From Bryobacter sp. (GTDB lineage: Bacteria; Acidobacteriota; Terriglobia; Bryobacterales; Bryobacteraceae): a DNA stretch of 40,577 bases. Below the pieces are notes generated by a model. The model saw only the letters and a program-made list of their open reading frames with translations, had not been told where the DNA came from and searched no databases. Shown here piece after piece: positions 7,412 to 14,824 of the stretch (positions are counted from its first letter, which is position 1; each line of letters starts with the position of its first letter). The position numbers were made by a program, and so were the translations under genes. The stretch spans positions 1 to 40,577 of the forward strand of contig JALHNI010000046.1 of NCBI GenBank assembly GCA_022843605.1, given 5' to 3'.

Positions 7412-8578
7412 ATGCCGAACTCTGACGTTGCCCCCGCACCGTTAACCCAGTTAACCGAAGAAGAGAGAATGTTTCGCGCCAGCGTGCGTAAGTTCGCGCG
7501 CGAGCGCATTCGCCCGATGGTGCGGGAGATGGACGAGCAGTCGCGCCTGGCCCCGGGGCTCGTACGCGAGATGTTCGGCCTGGGCTTGATGGGCATCGAC
7601 ATTCCCGAGGAGTACGGCGGGCAGGGCGGCAGCTTCTTCCAGTCCGTGCTGGCAGTGGAAGAACTGGCCGCAGTCGATCCCGCCGTGGCTGTTGTGGTGG
7701 ACGTACAGAATACCCTGGTCAACAACGCTGTACGGCGCTGGGCCAATGACGCGCAGAAGAAGCAATACCTACCCCAACTGGCCACTCGCACGGTGGGGGC
7801 CTACGCGCTCTCTGAGGCTCATTCCGGCTCTGATGCCTTTGCGTTGAGCACGCGCGCCGAAGAGAAGGAAGATTACTGGGTGCTGAACGGCCGCAAGCTG
7901 TGGATCACCAACGCTCACGAAGCGGAGCTTTTTCTGGTCTTTGCCACGGTCGACCCCAAGCTGGGTTACAAGGGCATCACCGCGTTCCTGGTGGAGCGTG
8001 GCTTCCGGGGCTTTGCCGTCGGAAAGAAAGAAGATAAGCTCGGTATTCGCGCCTCATCTACTTGCGAACTGCTACTGGACGGTTGCCGCGTGCCGAAGGA
8101 AAACGTGATGGGCGGCGTCGGGATTGGCTATAAGATCGCCATCGAGACTTTGAACGAGGGCCGCATCGCCATCGGTGGCCAAATGCTGGGATTGGCCGCC
8201 GGAGCGCTGGATCACGCAGTGGCTTATGCGAAGGAGCGGCAGCAGTTCGGCAAGTCGATTGGCGAGTTTCAGGGCGTCCAGTTCAATCTCGCTGAGATGG
8301 CCGTAAAGGTAGAAGCGGCGCGGTTGCTGGTTTACAACGCGGCCCGACTGCGCGACCTCGGCTTACCCTTCGCCACCGAAGCCGCTATGGCCAAGTACTA
8401 CGCGTCCACCATCGCCGAAGAAGTGGCTTCGGCGGCTGTGGAAGTCTTTGGCGGAGCCGGCTTCACCAAGGACTATCCCGTGGAGAAACTCTATCGCGAC
8501 GCCAAGATCGGCCGGATCTACGAAGGAACGAGTAACATGCAGCGCGTGGTGATCGCCAAAGCGCTGCTCGGGAAGTAA
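7412..8578 (+). CDS. acyl-CoA dehydrogenase (short/branched-chain type)
   Basis: The 388-residue flavoenzyme should oxidise an acyl-CoA at the alpha-beta bond and pass electrons to ETF. The whole length is typical: an N-terminal helical domain from about residue 15, the FAD/substrate block YALSEAHSGSDAF followed by LNGRKLWITN, the NEGRIAIGGQMLGLAAGAL helix, QFGKSIGEFQGVQF, and the C-terminal IYEGTSNMQ with the catalytic base Glu371. It starts at the ATG at 7412. The gene is convergent with the DUF362 gene, their ends one base apart. No other beta-oxidation gene is adjacent, so the acyl substrate is not indicated by context. Confidence 0.92.
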   Translation: MPNSDVAPAPLTQLTEEERMFRASVRKFARERIRPMVREMDEQSRLAPGLVREMFGLGLMGIDIPEEYGGQGGSFFQSVLAVEELAAVDPAVAVVVDVQNTLVNNAVRRWANDAQKKQYLPQLATRTVGAYALSEAHSGSDAFALSTRAEEKEDYWVLNGRKLWITNAHEAELFLVFATVDPKLGYKGITAFLVERGFRGFAVGKKEDKLGIRASSTCELLLDGCRVPKENVMGGVGIGYKIAIETLNEGRIAIGGQMLGLAAGALDHAVAYAKERQQFGKSIGEFQGVQFNLAEMAVKVEAARLLVYNAARLRDLGLPFATEAAMAKYYASTIAEEVASAAVEVFGGAGFTKDYPVEKLYRDAKIGRIYEGTSNMQRVVIAKALLGK

Positions 8579-8579
8579 C

Positions 8580-9836
8580 TTAGACTTTCACTTTGTCGTA
8601 GTCGAACGCTTCGTTGACGAGGTGATACTTCGGCTCGCCGGCTTTTTGTAAGTAGTAAGTCTTGAGCGGGGTGCGGGTGAAGTCGGAGAGCTTCCGGCGT
8701 ACCGGCGCGCCGTTTACCCACTCGTAGAGTTCGACTTCCCAGGGGTTGAAGCTGTCGATCAGGCCGCGCTCCTTGGCGATCCGGAACAGATTGACGTTGC
8801 CCGGTTCATGGCCGCCCAGATACATGCCGATCATGTCCATGCGGAATTTGTCCTGGCCGAACATGACGAGGTTGGTCATATGGTCGTTGCCGACACCGAA
8901 GCCATCCCCATCGCGGGCGTAAATGCCCTCAATGATCGAGAGGCCCGGCTTCACCGTCTGCATGTGGTCACAGGTCTTGTGGGCCCAAATTTCCTGATGT
9001 ACGGGGCTGAGTGGCGCCGGTGAATCGTAACGGGCAAAACCTTTGCGCTTGTGCTCGTCGAAGAAGGTGTTCACTACCCGCTCCACGTTTTGGTGGATGT
9101 CCGGCTTCATCCAGTCCGGAACGCCCGTCACGCCGCTCCAGCCGGGGCAGAACCGAACGAATGGCTTCACCACCAGACCTTGCAGATTCTTCACCGACAA
9201 GGTCATGCACATGCCGTGCGATTTCCACTTGGCGATGTTCAGCATCCAGGTGTCGGGTTCGCCGACGGGCGCGAAGTGCGGAATCCGCTTGTACACCACC
9301 GGCTCGGCGACCTGATGCCAATTCATCTCGTAGCCGTCACGGAAGTTGCGGGCCCGCCGCTCCGGCTCGTTCATCTCGACGCCGTGCCGTTCGTTAATGT
9401 CCACCAGGCCGCGGTAGTTCCAGGTATTGAAGCCATTGGCTTCCACCCAATGGAACTTTTTCAGGCCCAGTTCCTTCAGGCCCATGATCATGCCTTCGTA
9501 GAACTGCGGGTCGGTGCCGGTGCCCCAGTTTTCGATGTCGGGGCGCTTGTTGCGGACGGAGGTGAAATTCGGCTTGAGGACGATGCGATGCGAAGTGGGG
9601 ACGCCACCCTGCTCCACCGGTACCAGCACCTCGCGCGCCAGCTGCAGCCCGGCCTGCAGTTTGGCCGGTTCGTCCATTTTGTGCGGCACCTTGGTGCGCT
9701 GGATGAACACCGCCTTGGGATTCTTCAGGAGGAAGGGGTGCAACGCAAACTGACTCTTGGCCACTCGCAACGGTGCGGCGTTCAACGCCAAAGCAGAGGG
9801 AGCCAAAGCAATCAAATCACGGCGCGTGATATCCAT
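8580..9836 (-). CDS. DUF362-like protein with Tat-type signal
   Basis: The 418-residue protein begins MDITRRDLIALAPSALALNA, a twin-arginine type leader, so it is probably exported folded. It has the IVLKPNFTS motif and a later LSVKNLQGLV stretch expected of DUF362 family members. No CxxCxxC ferredoxin cluster, which some relatives have, is present. The function of the family is not established. The start at 9836 is 4 bases after the stop of the ATL gene on the same strand, so the two are probably co-transcribed, although no shared function is obvious. The family call is moderately sure. Confidence 0.65.
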   Translation of the reverse strand: MDITRRDLIALAPSALALNAAPLRVAKSQFALHPFLLKNPKAVFIQRTKVPHKMDEPAKLQAGLQLAREVLVPVEQGGVPTSHRIVLKPNFTSVRNKRPDIENWGTGTDPQFYEGMIMGLKELGLKKFHWVEANGFNTWNYRGLVDINERHGVEMNEPERRARNFRDGYEMNWHQVAEPVVYKRIPHFAPVGEPDTWMLNIAKWKSHGMCMTLSVKNLQGLVVKPFVRFCPGWSGVTGVPDWMKPDIHQNVERVVNTFFDEHKRKGFARYDSPAPLSPVHQEIWAHKTCDHMQTVKPGLSIIEGIYARDGDGFGVGNDHMTNLVMFGQDKFRMDMIGMYLGGHEPGNVNLFRIAKERGLIDSFNPWEVELYEWVNGAPVRRKLSDFTRTPLKTYYLQKAGEPKYHLVNEAFDYDKVKV

Positions 9837-9840
9837 GCCT

Positions 9841-10215
9841 TCAGTCTAGCTCCAATTCCCACTGCCGAAACTGGTGCTGGTGCGCGGCGAGATCGACGCG
9901 GCGGCCCTTGAACTTCACGCCTTCCATCTCCAGGCGTAGCCGCTGTTCGTGAGCCGCATCATGGCGGAGCCGGATGCTCCCATCGGCGCCTAGAACTCGG
10001 TGCCAGGGAAGCCGGTCTCCGCACCCGCGCAAAAGCCTGGCCACCAGGCGATGGTAGAGCGGGTATCCAGCAGCGGCCGCGACGGCGGAGTAAGACGACA
10101 CCTTGCCCTTGGGAATGGACCGGATGGCTCGCTCGATCGCCTGGTCGCGTAACTCGGACGGCTTGAGTGAATCTTTCCTAATTCGTCTTTCGAGTTGATG
10201 TTTCTGATTCCACAT
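9841..10215 (-). CDS. alkyltransferase-like protein (ATL), MGMT DNA-binding fold without the acceptor Cys
   Basis: The 124-residue product (ATG at 10215; an in-frame TTG at 10230 is possible) is the DNA-binding domain of O6-methylguanine-DNA methyltransferase: IPKGKVSSYSAVA helix-turn-helix entry, HRLVARLL recognition helix, then LPWHRVLGADGSI. In true methyltransferases this loop reads PCHRV with the alkyl-accepting Cys; here Trp71 replaces it, the hallmark of ATL proteins. These bind O6-alkylguanine, flip it and hand the lesion to nucleotide excision repair. The residues after the active loop match ATL length. It leads a two-gene unit with DUF362 and is divergent from the lipoprotein gene, only 40 bases away. 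Confidence 0.88.
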   Translation of the reverse strand: MWNQKHQLERRIRKDSLKPSELRDQAIERAIRSIPKGKVSSYSAVAAAAGYPLYHRLVARLLRGCGDRLPWHRVLGADGSIRLRHDAAHEQRLRLEMEGVKFKGRRVDLAAHQHQFRQWELELD

Positions 10216-10237
10216 AGCTTCCCGGACCAAATCTCTC

Positions 10238-10243
10238 TATAAT
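10238..10243 (+). promoter_or_regulatory. candidate -10 element (TATAAT) close to the lipoprotein start
   Basis: A perfect TATAAT sits 12 bases before the ATG at 10256, in the 40-base gap between divergent genes. If used, the transcript would have a leader of only about six bases. No convincing -35 is visible at the right distance. The sequence around it (TATAATCGCGTATA) is partly symmetrical, so it could also serve the other direction. Confidence 0.35.
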
Positions 10244-10255
10244 CGCGTATAGTTC

Positions 10256-10990
10256 ATGCACCCGTGGAGAAGATGGACGCCAGTACTCGGCTTGGCGTTT
10301 TTGTTAGGATCCTGCGGAGGATCCAAGACCGAGACCCAAGAAGAGACGACTAAGTCGGCCGAAGTTTACCGGGATGAGCCGGTATTCATCTCCGACGGCT
10401 CGCCACGTCTGCTCTTCCGCTCTAATGTCTTTCCGATTGACCGGCTCACCGGCATCTACGGCTGTTGCCTGAGCGCTCCGGCGGTGGGCGGCGATAAAGA
10501 AGTACGCATCCATATGCCGGAAGGCGAGGCGATGAAGCAGTCCAGGAAGGTGACGCTGGCCGAGAACGACGTGCTGGAGGTGCATCTCGAGAAGCAGTCT
10601 GGCGAAGGCTGGCGGCCCTACGACACCACCAAGTTTCCGTCGCCGCAACTCGCGCTCTACCGGCGCGATATGGCGCCGTGGCTCACGGATTCCGGTGACT
10701 CGCTGATGGTCGACTATACCAAGACCGGCAAGAAGGGTTGGGTGGTGGCGGCCGAACAGATGCCGCGCCTGGACGAAAAGCTGCTCACCAACGCTGACTT
10801 CGTGAAGGCCAGTGGCGCGCGCAAGGAGTATGCCCTGGCCTTCGGCAACACCGCCCGGCTGGGCAAGCTGATCATTCGCCGGGCCAACCAGGCGGAAGAG
10901 TCGATTTCCGTCGCGAGCGGCTGCACGGTGATCGAGATTTGTACGGCTCCGAACTGCGCCCGGGAAACCCGCAACCCCTGTTCGCGCTGA
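10256..10990 (+). CDS. hypothetical lipoprotein
   Basis: The family is not recognised. The 244-residue product has a lipoprotein signal peptide with the lipobox LLGSC at about residues 16-20, so it should be lipid-anchored in the periplasm or outer membrane. After a short polar linker (GGSKTETQEETTKS) comes a compact region of mixed strands. Cys pairs occur at YGCC in the middle and at the C-terminus (SGCTVIEICTAPNC...NPC), which suggests disulfides. It starts a rightward run of genes followed after 50 bases by the YhhQ transporter, but a functional link is not evident. Confidence 0.7.
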   Translation: MHPWRRWTPVLGLAFLLGSCGGSKTETQEETTKSAEVYRDEPVFISDGSPRLLFRSNVFPIDRLTGIYGCCLSAPAVGGDKEVRIHMPEGEAMKQSRKVTLAENDVLEVHLEKQSGEGWRPYDTTKFPSPQLALYRRDMAPWLTDSGDSLMVDYTKTGKKGWVVAAEQMPRLDEKLLTNADFVKASGARKEYALAFGNTARLGKLIIRRANQAEESISVASGCTVIEICTAPNCARETRNPCSR

Positions 10991-11040
10991 GGCGCTAATT
11001 TTGGTGCTGCCCTGGCGGCTGTGGCATCCTAGGAAGCCTA

Positions 11041-11754
11041 GTGTCGAAAACCGTCCGCTTCAAGTACTTCGATCTTTTCGTAAATGCCTTCGTCACGGTT
11101 CTACTGGTCTCGAACCTGATTGCGCAGAAGATCTGTGTGATCGGTCCGTTCTGGCCATTTTCTGAGCCCTTCTACGTCAGCGGAGCTCAGGCTCTTTTCC
11201 CCCTCACCTACATCTTCGGCGACGTCTTTACCGAGGTGTACGGCTATTCGGCCTCGAAGCGAGCGATCTGGACCGGCTTTTTTGCCTCGATTCTGATGGC
11301 CTGTTTCAGCGCCTTTGCGGTGTGGCTGCCTCCGGCGCCGGTTTGGGCCGACAAGCAACCGGCCTTTGAAATGTTCTTCGGCTCTGTGCCACGCATTGTC
11401 TTCGCCAGCCTGGCCGCGTATTGGTGCGGTGAGTTCGCCAACTCCTTTGTGATGGCGAAGATGAAGGTGATGACCAACGGAAAATTTCTTTGGATGCGCA
11501 CGATTGGCTCGACGGTGGTGGGCCAATTGATCGATACGGTGGTGGTCATTGTGATTATCTTCGCCGGCAAGGAAAGCATGGACACGATGATCAAGCTGAT
11601 TATCGGCGGCTACGGCACGAAGGTGCTGTACGAGGCGGCGATGACGCCGGTGACCTATCTAGTAGTGAACGGACTGAAGCGCGCCGAGGGTGTCGACGTG
11701 TATGACCGCAATACCGACTTCAACCCTTTCTCGAAGGGCGATCAGGTGGCCTAG
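11041..11754 (+). CDS. yhhQ: queuosine precursor transporter (YhhQ/DUF165 family)
   Basis: YhhQ-family proteins import preQ0/preQ1 or related precursors for queuosine tRNA modification. The 237-residue product has about six membrane segments and the family blocks LFPLTYIFGDVFTEVYGY (residues about 57-74), RTIGSTVVGQLIDT, and a late IKLIIGGYGTKVLYEAAMTP helix. The start is GTG at 11041, within a small inverted repeat CTAGG-AAG-CCTAG (11029-11041) whose loop holds the AGGAAG that may act as ribosome binding site. I saw no preQ1 riboswitch upstream, although the 50-base gap leaves little room. The stop overlaps the start of the next gene by one base, so translation of the two is probably coupled. 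Confidence 0.88.
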   Translation: MSKTVRFKYFDLFVNAFVTVLLVSNLIAQKICVIGPFWPFSEPFYVSGAQALFPLTYIFGDVFTEVYGYSASKRAIWTGFFASILMACFSAFAVWLPPAPVWADKQPAFEMFFGSVPRIVFASLAAYWCGEFANSFVMAKMKVMTNGKFLWMRTIGSTVVGQLIDTVVVIVIIFAGKESMDTMIKLIIGGYGTKVLYEAAMTPVTYLVVNGLKRAEGVDVYDRNTDFNPFSKGDQVA

Positions 11755-12704
11755 TGGAACTGTTCCTGGGCATTGATGGCGGCCAGTCTTCGACCACCGC
11801 CGTGATTGGCGACGCCGATGGCCGGGTGATTGGCTATGGGCGTGGCGGGCCCTGCAATCACGTGAAGACGGGCGACGGCCGGGAGAAGTTCACCGGCGCG
11901 ATTTTGGGCGGTGTCGGTCTGGCCTGCGAACAAGCTGGTCTTGCCCTTTCGTCGGTCCGTTTTTCGGCTCTCTGTGCGGGGTTCAGCGGTGGACCGGCCG
12001 ACAAGGAAGCGCTGCTGAAGGAACTGGTTCCCAGCGAACTGAACTTTGTCACCCACGACGGGCTGATTGCCTTGTCTGGTGCCACAGCTGGTGCGCCCGG
12101 CATCATCGCGATCGCGGGCACGGGGCAGCTTTCGTTCGGACGGAACGCTACCGGACGTACCGCACGGGCCGGTGGTTGGGGATACGTCTTTGGTGATGAG
12201 GGCGGTGGCTTCGATCTGACCCGGCAGGCGCTGCGTGCTGCGCTGAGGCAGCATGAGGGCTGGGGTCCGCAGACCGCGCTGCACGATCGTTTGCTGGAGG
12301 AGACCGGGGCGGCCGACGCCAACGATCTGTTGCATCGCTTCTATTCGAATGACTTCCCGCGCCCGCGCATTGCCCGCTTGTCGAAGCTGGTGGACGAGGT
12401 GGCTCGCGAGGGCGATGCGGTAGCGTTGTCGATCCTGTCGAGTGCCGCGCAGCACCTGGCCGGTTATGCGGCGGCGGTGTATGGCCAGTTATTCACGGAG
12501 CCTGAGCCGGTGGCCGTGGCGGCGATCGGCGGCGTTTGGAAGAGCGAATTGGTGCGCGAGCACTTCCGGCAGCTCGTCGAACTCACCGACGGGCAGGCGC
12601 TGATTACGCCGCATTACGGACCGGCGGCCGGCGCGTTGATCGAAGCCTATCGCTTGGCCGGGTTGAAGCCCACTCTCTCCAACGTTCCAAGCGAGAAGGA
12701 CTAG
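11754..12704 (+). CDS. BadF/BadG/BcrA/BcrD ATPase family protein (N-acetylglucosamine kinase-like)
   Basis: The 316-residue cytoplasmic protein has the ASKHA fold of the BadF/GlcNAc kinase family. It opens with FLGIDGGQSST (phosphate-1 loop), has IAIAGTGQLSFG (adenosine/phosphate-2 region) and the sugar-kinase signature ARAGGWGYVFGDEGGGFDL, and ends with a second-domain AAIGGVWKSEL segment. Members phosphorylate GlcNAc or related amino sugars, which suggests recycling of cell-wall or chitin sugar. It starts with GTG at 11754, sharing a base with the preceding stop. Coupling a nucleobase-precursor transporter to a sugar-kinase-like protein is unusual. The 135-residue secreted protein follows 13 bases later. 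Substrate specificity is inferred from the family only. Confidence 0.82.
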   Translation: MELFLGIDGGQSSTTAVIGDADGRVIGYGRGGPCNHVKTGDGREKFTGAILGGVGLACEQAGLALSSVRFSALCAGFSGGPADKEALLKELVPSELNFVTHDGLIALSGATAGAPGIIAIAGTGQLSFGRNATGRTARAGGWGYVFGDEGGGFDLTRQALRAALRQHEGWGPQTALHDRLLEETGAADANDLLHRFYSNDFPRPRIARLSKLVDEVAREGDAVALSILSSAAQHLAGYAAAVYGQLFTEPEPVAVAAIGGVWKSELVREHFRQLVELTDGQALITPHYGPAAGALIEAYRLAGLKPTLSNVPSEKD

Positions 12705-12717
12705 TACACTAAGGAAT

Positions 12718-13125
12718 ATGCAGCGACGCGCGCTTATTCTCGCTCCGATGGCTGCTCTGGCTTTACAGGCAGAAGCCGAGAGCACCGTCTTGCGCGGCAA
12801 GTTCACGGCCACCGGCCAACTCACCACGCCCAAGGGCAAGGTGAAGCTGACCGGGGATGAAGAGACTCAGAAAGTGCTGGCGGACCCCCGCCTGAATGGC
12901 GTGGACTTCGAAGCGTTGGGGACCTTCACCAAGAACAACGAGTTCACCATCGATCCGATCCATACGCGCGCCATCTGGGCCTATCGCGACGGTCAGCGGC
13001 TGATGGTGACCTACTGGTGTGGCGTCTGCTACATCCGGACCTATGCGCCGGGCGAGTGCTGGTGCTGCCAGGACGATACCCAACTCGACTTCAAAGACCC
13101 CAATTCCAAAGACCCGACGCCTTAG
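12718..13125 (+). CDS. small Cys-rich secreted protein, unknown function
   Basis: The 135-residue product has a probable signal peptide (MQRRALILAPMAALALQAEA) and a mature domain with LRGKFTATGQ and PKGKVKLTGDEET near its start. Near the end there is a dense cysteine patch (WCGVC ... GECWCC; five Cys in about 18 residues). The CxxC and CWCC spacing suggests metal binding or disulfides. An AAGGA lies just before the ATG. It is last in the rightward run after the GlcNAc-kinase-like gene. Its TAG overlaps the TAA of the convergent acetyltransferase gene by three bases. I do not recognise the family. Confidence 0.65.
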   Translation: MQRRALILAPMAALALQAEAESTVLRGKFTATGQLTTPKGKVKLTGDEETQKVLADPRLNGVDFEALGTFTKNNEFTIDPIHTRAIWAYRDGQRLMVTYWCGVCYIRTYAPGECWCCQDDTQLDFKDPNSKDPTP

Positions 13126-13865
13126 CCGAACTCGAAGCCGGCGACGGCGAATTGCCGAGGATTTGTAGGCTTGGGAGCCCCGCGAACCATGCGCATCAGT
13201 TGCCGGGCCGGTCGAAAGCCCGCTGGCGCCTTTCCCAGGCGATCCAGCATGAAATCTCCCGTTTGTTGTGCGGCGAACCATTGCAACAACTGCTCTCCAG
13301 AAGCGTCATCGGCGACGCAGGGCCCGAAGAACGGCGCATTGCGGCCGGGGCGGCCGTAAGCGAAGCTCCCGTCGGCCAAGCAGGCCGGTGACCCGAGTGC
13401 GGCCAGCAAGGCGGACCGGTCCGCCTCAAAGGCGTCGGGACCCGGTGTGGGGCGTACGTCGACCACGCCGACAGACGCGGGTCGGCCAATGTAGCGCACG
13501 ATGGGTGCCTCATCGACAAAGCCAAAGCGCCGGTAAATCGGGGCGCCGAGTTCGGTGGCATCGAGCTTGACGGTGTCACAGCCTTCGAGCCACTCGAGTG
13601 CGGCCGTCATTAGTTGGCTGGCTAAGCCTTGGCCACGGTGGCTTTCGGCGGTGAGTACCATACCGATCCAGGCCAGTTCGTTGCCGTAGCGAATCGCGGT
13701 GGTGGTAGAGACGATGCGACCGTCGCGCTCGAGGCCCCAGGCCGCCGTGCCGTCGACAGTGAGCGCACGCTGCCAGTCCGCCTCGGTCTGGTTCCAGCCG
13801 CTGGCGTTCGAGAGGGCGAGGCCGTCGCCCACGTCGGCCAGCGTCAGTCGCCTTAGGCCAGCCAC
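13122..13865 (-). CDS. GNAT N-acetyltransferase with C-terminal extension domain
   Basis: The start chosen is GTG at 13865 (MAGLRRLTLADVGDGLAL), which overlaps the upstream aldolase gene by 13 bases; open sequence before it is a shadow of that gene. The 247-residue product has the GNAT fold: an acidic start, the acetyl-CoA loop HRGQGLASQLM after GMVLTAES, and PIYRRFGF near the end of the domain at about residue 135. A further 110 residues follow (from GVVDVRPTPG), matching the C-terminal extra domain seen in YitH-like acetyltransferases. It is the last gene of the PSD1-DUF1501-SDR-aldolase operon and may acetylate a pathway intermediate. The acceptor is unknown. Confidence 0.82.
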   Translation of the reverse strand: MAGLRRLTLADVGDGLALSNASGWNQTEADWQRALTVDGTAAWGLERDGRIVSTTTAIRYGNELAWIGMVLTAESHRGQGLASQLMTAALEWLEGCDTVKLDATELGAPIYRRFGFVDEAPIVRYIGRPASVGVVDVRPTPGPDAFEADRSALLAALGSPACLADGSFAYGRPGRNAPFFGPCVADDASGEQLLQWFAAQQTGDFMLDRLGKAPAGFRPARQLMRMVRGAPKPTNPRQFAVAGFEFG

Positions 13866-14824
13866 CGGTGTACGTGCTCCCGGACAAAGTCGTCGTCGCT
13901 CAGGTGCGGATACTGGCGATAGACACGGTCGATTTCGTCGAGTTGCCCGGGAGACAGATCTTCGTTGGGATCGAGGCACCAGCGCCCTTCGAGGAGGCCC
14001 TGGCGTCGCAGCACTTCGTGCAGGCCGGCAATGCAGCCGTGGAAGCCATGGGCGACGTCAAAGAAGGCGGCGTTGCTGTCGGTGACCTCGCGATTGAGTT
14101 GAATCCAACTGCGCGGTACGTCGCCGTGGCCGATGAGGTGGGCGGAGGCCAGATGTTGGACGGCGCGGCGGGTCCACACGGACCAGTGGCCCAGCAGGCC
14201 GCCGGCGCAGCCACTCACCAGATCGAGCAGAATGTTGTCGTCGTTGCCGGTGTAGAGGACTACGTCGGCGCCAGAGTCTTCGACGGCGCGTTGCACGTCG
14301 AGGGTCTGATAGCGGTTGAAGGGCGCCATCTTGATGGCGACCACGCCTTCGATCTCGGCGAATCGGCGCCAGAAGGCATAGGGCAGCACGCGGCCGCCCA
14401 CGGCGGGCTGAAGATAGAAGCCAAAGACGGGAATAACGCGCGCCACCTCGGTGGCATGGGCGATCAACTCGTCGACCGAGGCGTGGGGCAAGGCGGCGAG
14501 ACTCAACAGTCCGGCGTCGTAGCCCAGGTCTTTCGCCAACGCGGCTTCGGCGAGGGCCTGTGGCGTAGGGCCGCAAACGCCGGCTATCTTAACGATGCCC
14601 GGTGCCTCGGCGGCGGCCAACTCGAGTACCGGCCGCAACAAGCCGCGCTCGCGGATGGCGAACTGCGTTGTGTGCACGGCGACCGCTACGCCGCCCGCGC
14701 CGGCATCGCGGTAGTAACGGGTGAGCGCGCGCTGGCGGCGTTCGTCGAGTTTGCGCTGCGCCGTAAGCGCCAGCGGGTGGGCGGGAATGACGAGGCCTGT
14801 TTTGAGCTTGGCGCGAAGGTCCAT
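13853..14824 (-). CDS. dihydrodipicolinate synthase family (class I) aldolase
   Basis: The 323-residue TIM-barrel protein belongs to the DapA/N-acetylneuraminate lyase family. The Schiff-base lysine is Lys165 in VVAIKMAPFN and the partner tyrosine is Tyr137 in FGFYLQP; YTGNDDNI and the GCAGGLLGHWS glycine loop follow. Members condense or cleave 2-oxo acids. Given the operon and the atypical barrel N-terminus (LVIPAHPLALTAQRKLD), cleavage of a 2-oxo sugar acid is more likely than lysine biosynthesis. Its ATG shares a base with the TAA of the preceding SDR gene, and its 3' end overlaps the GNAT gene, so all three are likely translationally coupled. Confidence 0.85.
   Translation of the reverse strand: MDLRAKLKTGLVIPAHPLALTAQRKLDERRQRALTRYYRDAGAGGVAVAVHTTQFAIRERGLLRPVLELAAAEAPGIVKIAGVCGPTPQALAEAALAKDLGYDAGLLSLAALPHASVDELIAHATEVARVIPVFGFYLQPAVGGRVLPYAFWRRFAEIEGVVAIKMAPFNRYQTLDVQRAVEDSGADVVLYTGNDDNILLDLVSGCAGGLLGHWSVWTRRAVQHLASAHLIGHGDVPRSWIQLNREVTDSNAAFFDVAHGFHGCIAGLHEVLRRQGLLEGRWCLDPNEDLSPGQLDEIDRVYRQYPHLSDDDFVREHVHRWLA

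Noticed and set aside
10991-11040. A preQ1 riboswitch before the YhhQ gene
   Set aside because: The gap is 50 bases and lacks the conserved preQ1 hairpin and A-rich tail; only a short CTAGG/CCTAG repeat is present.
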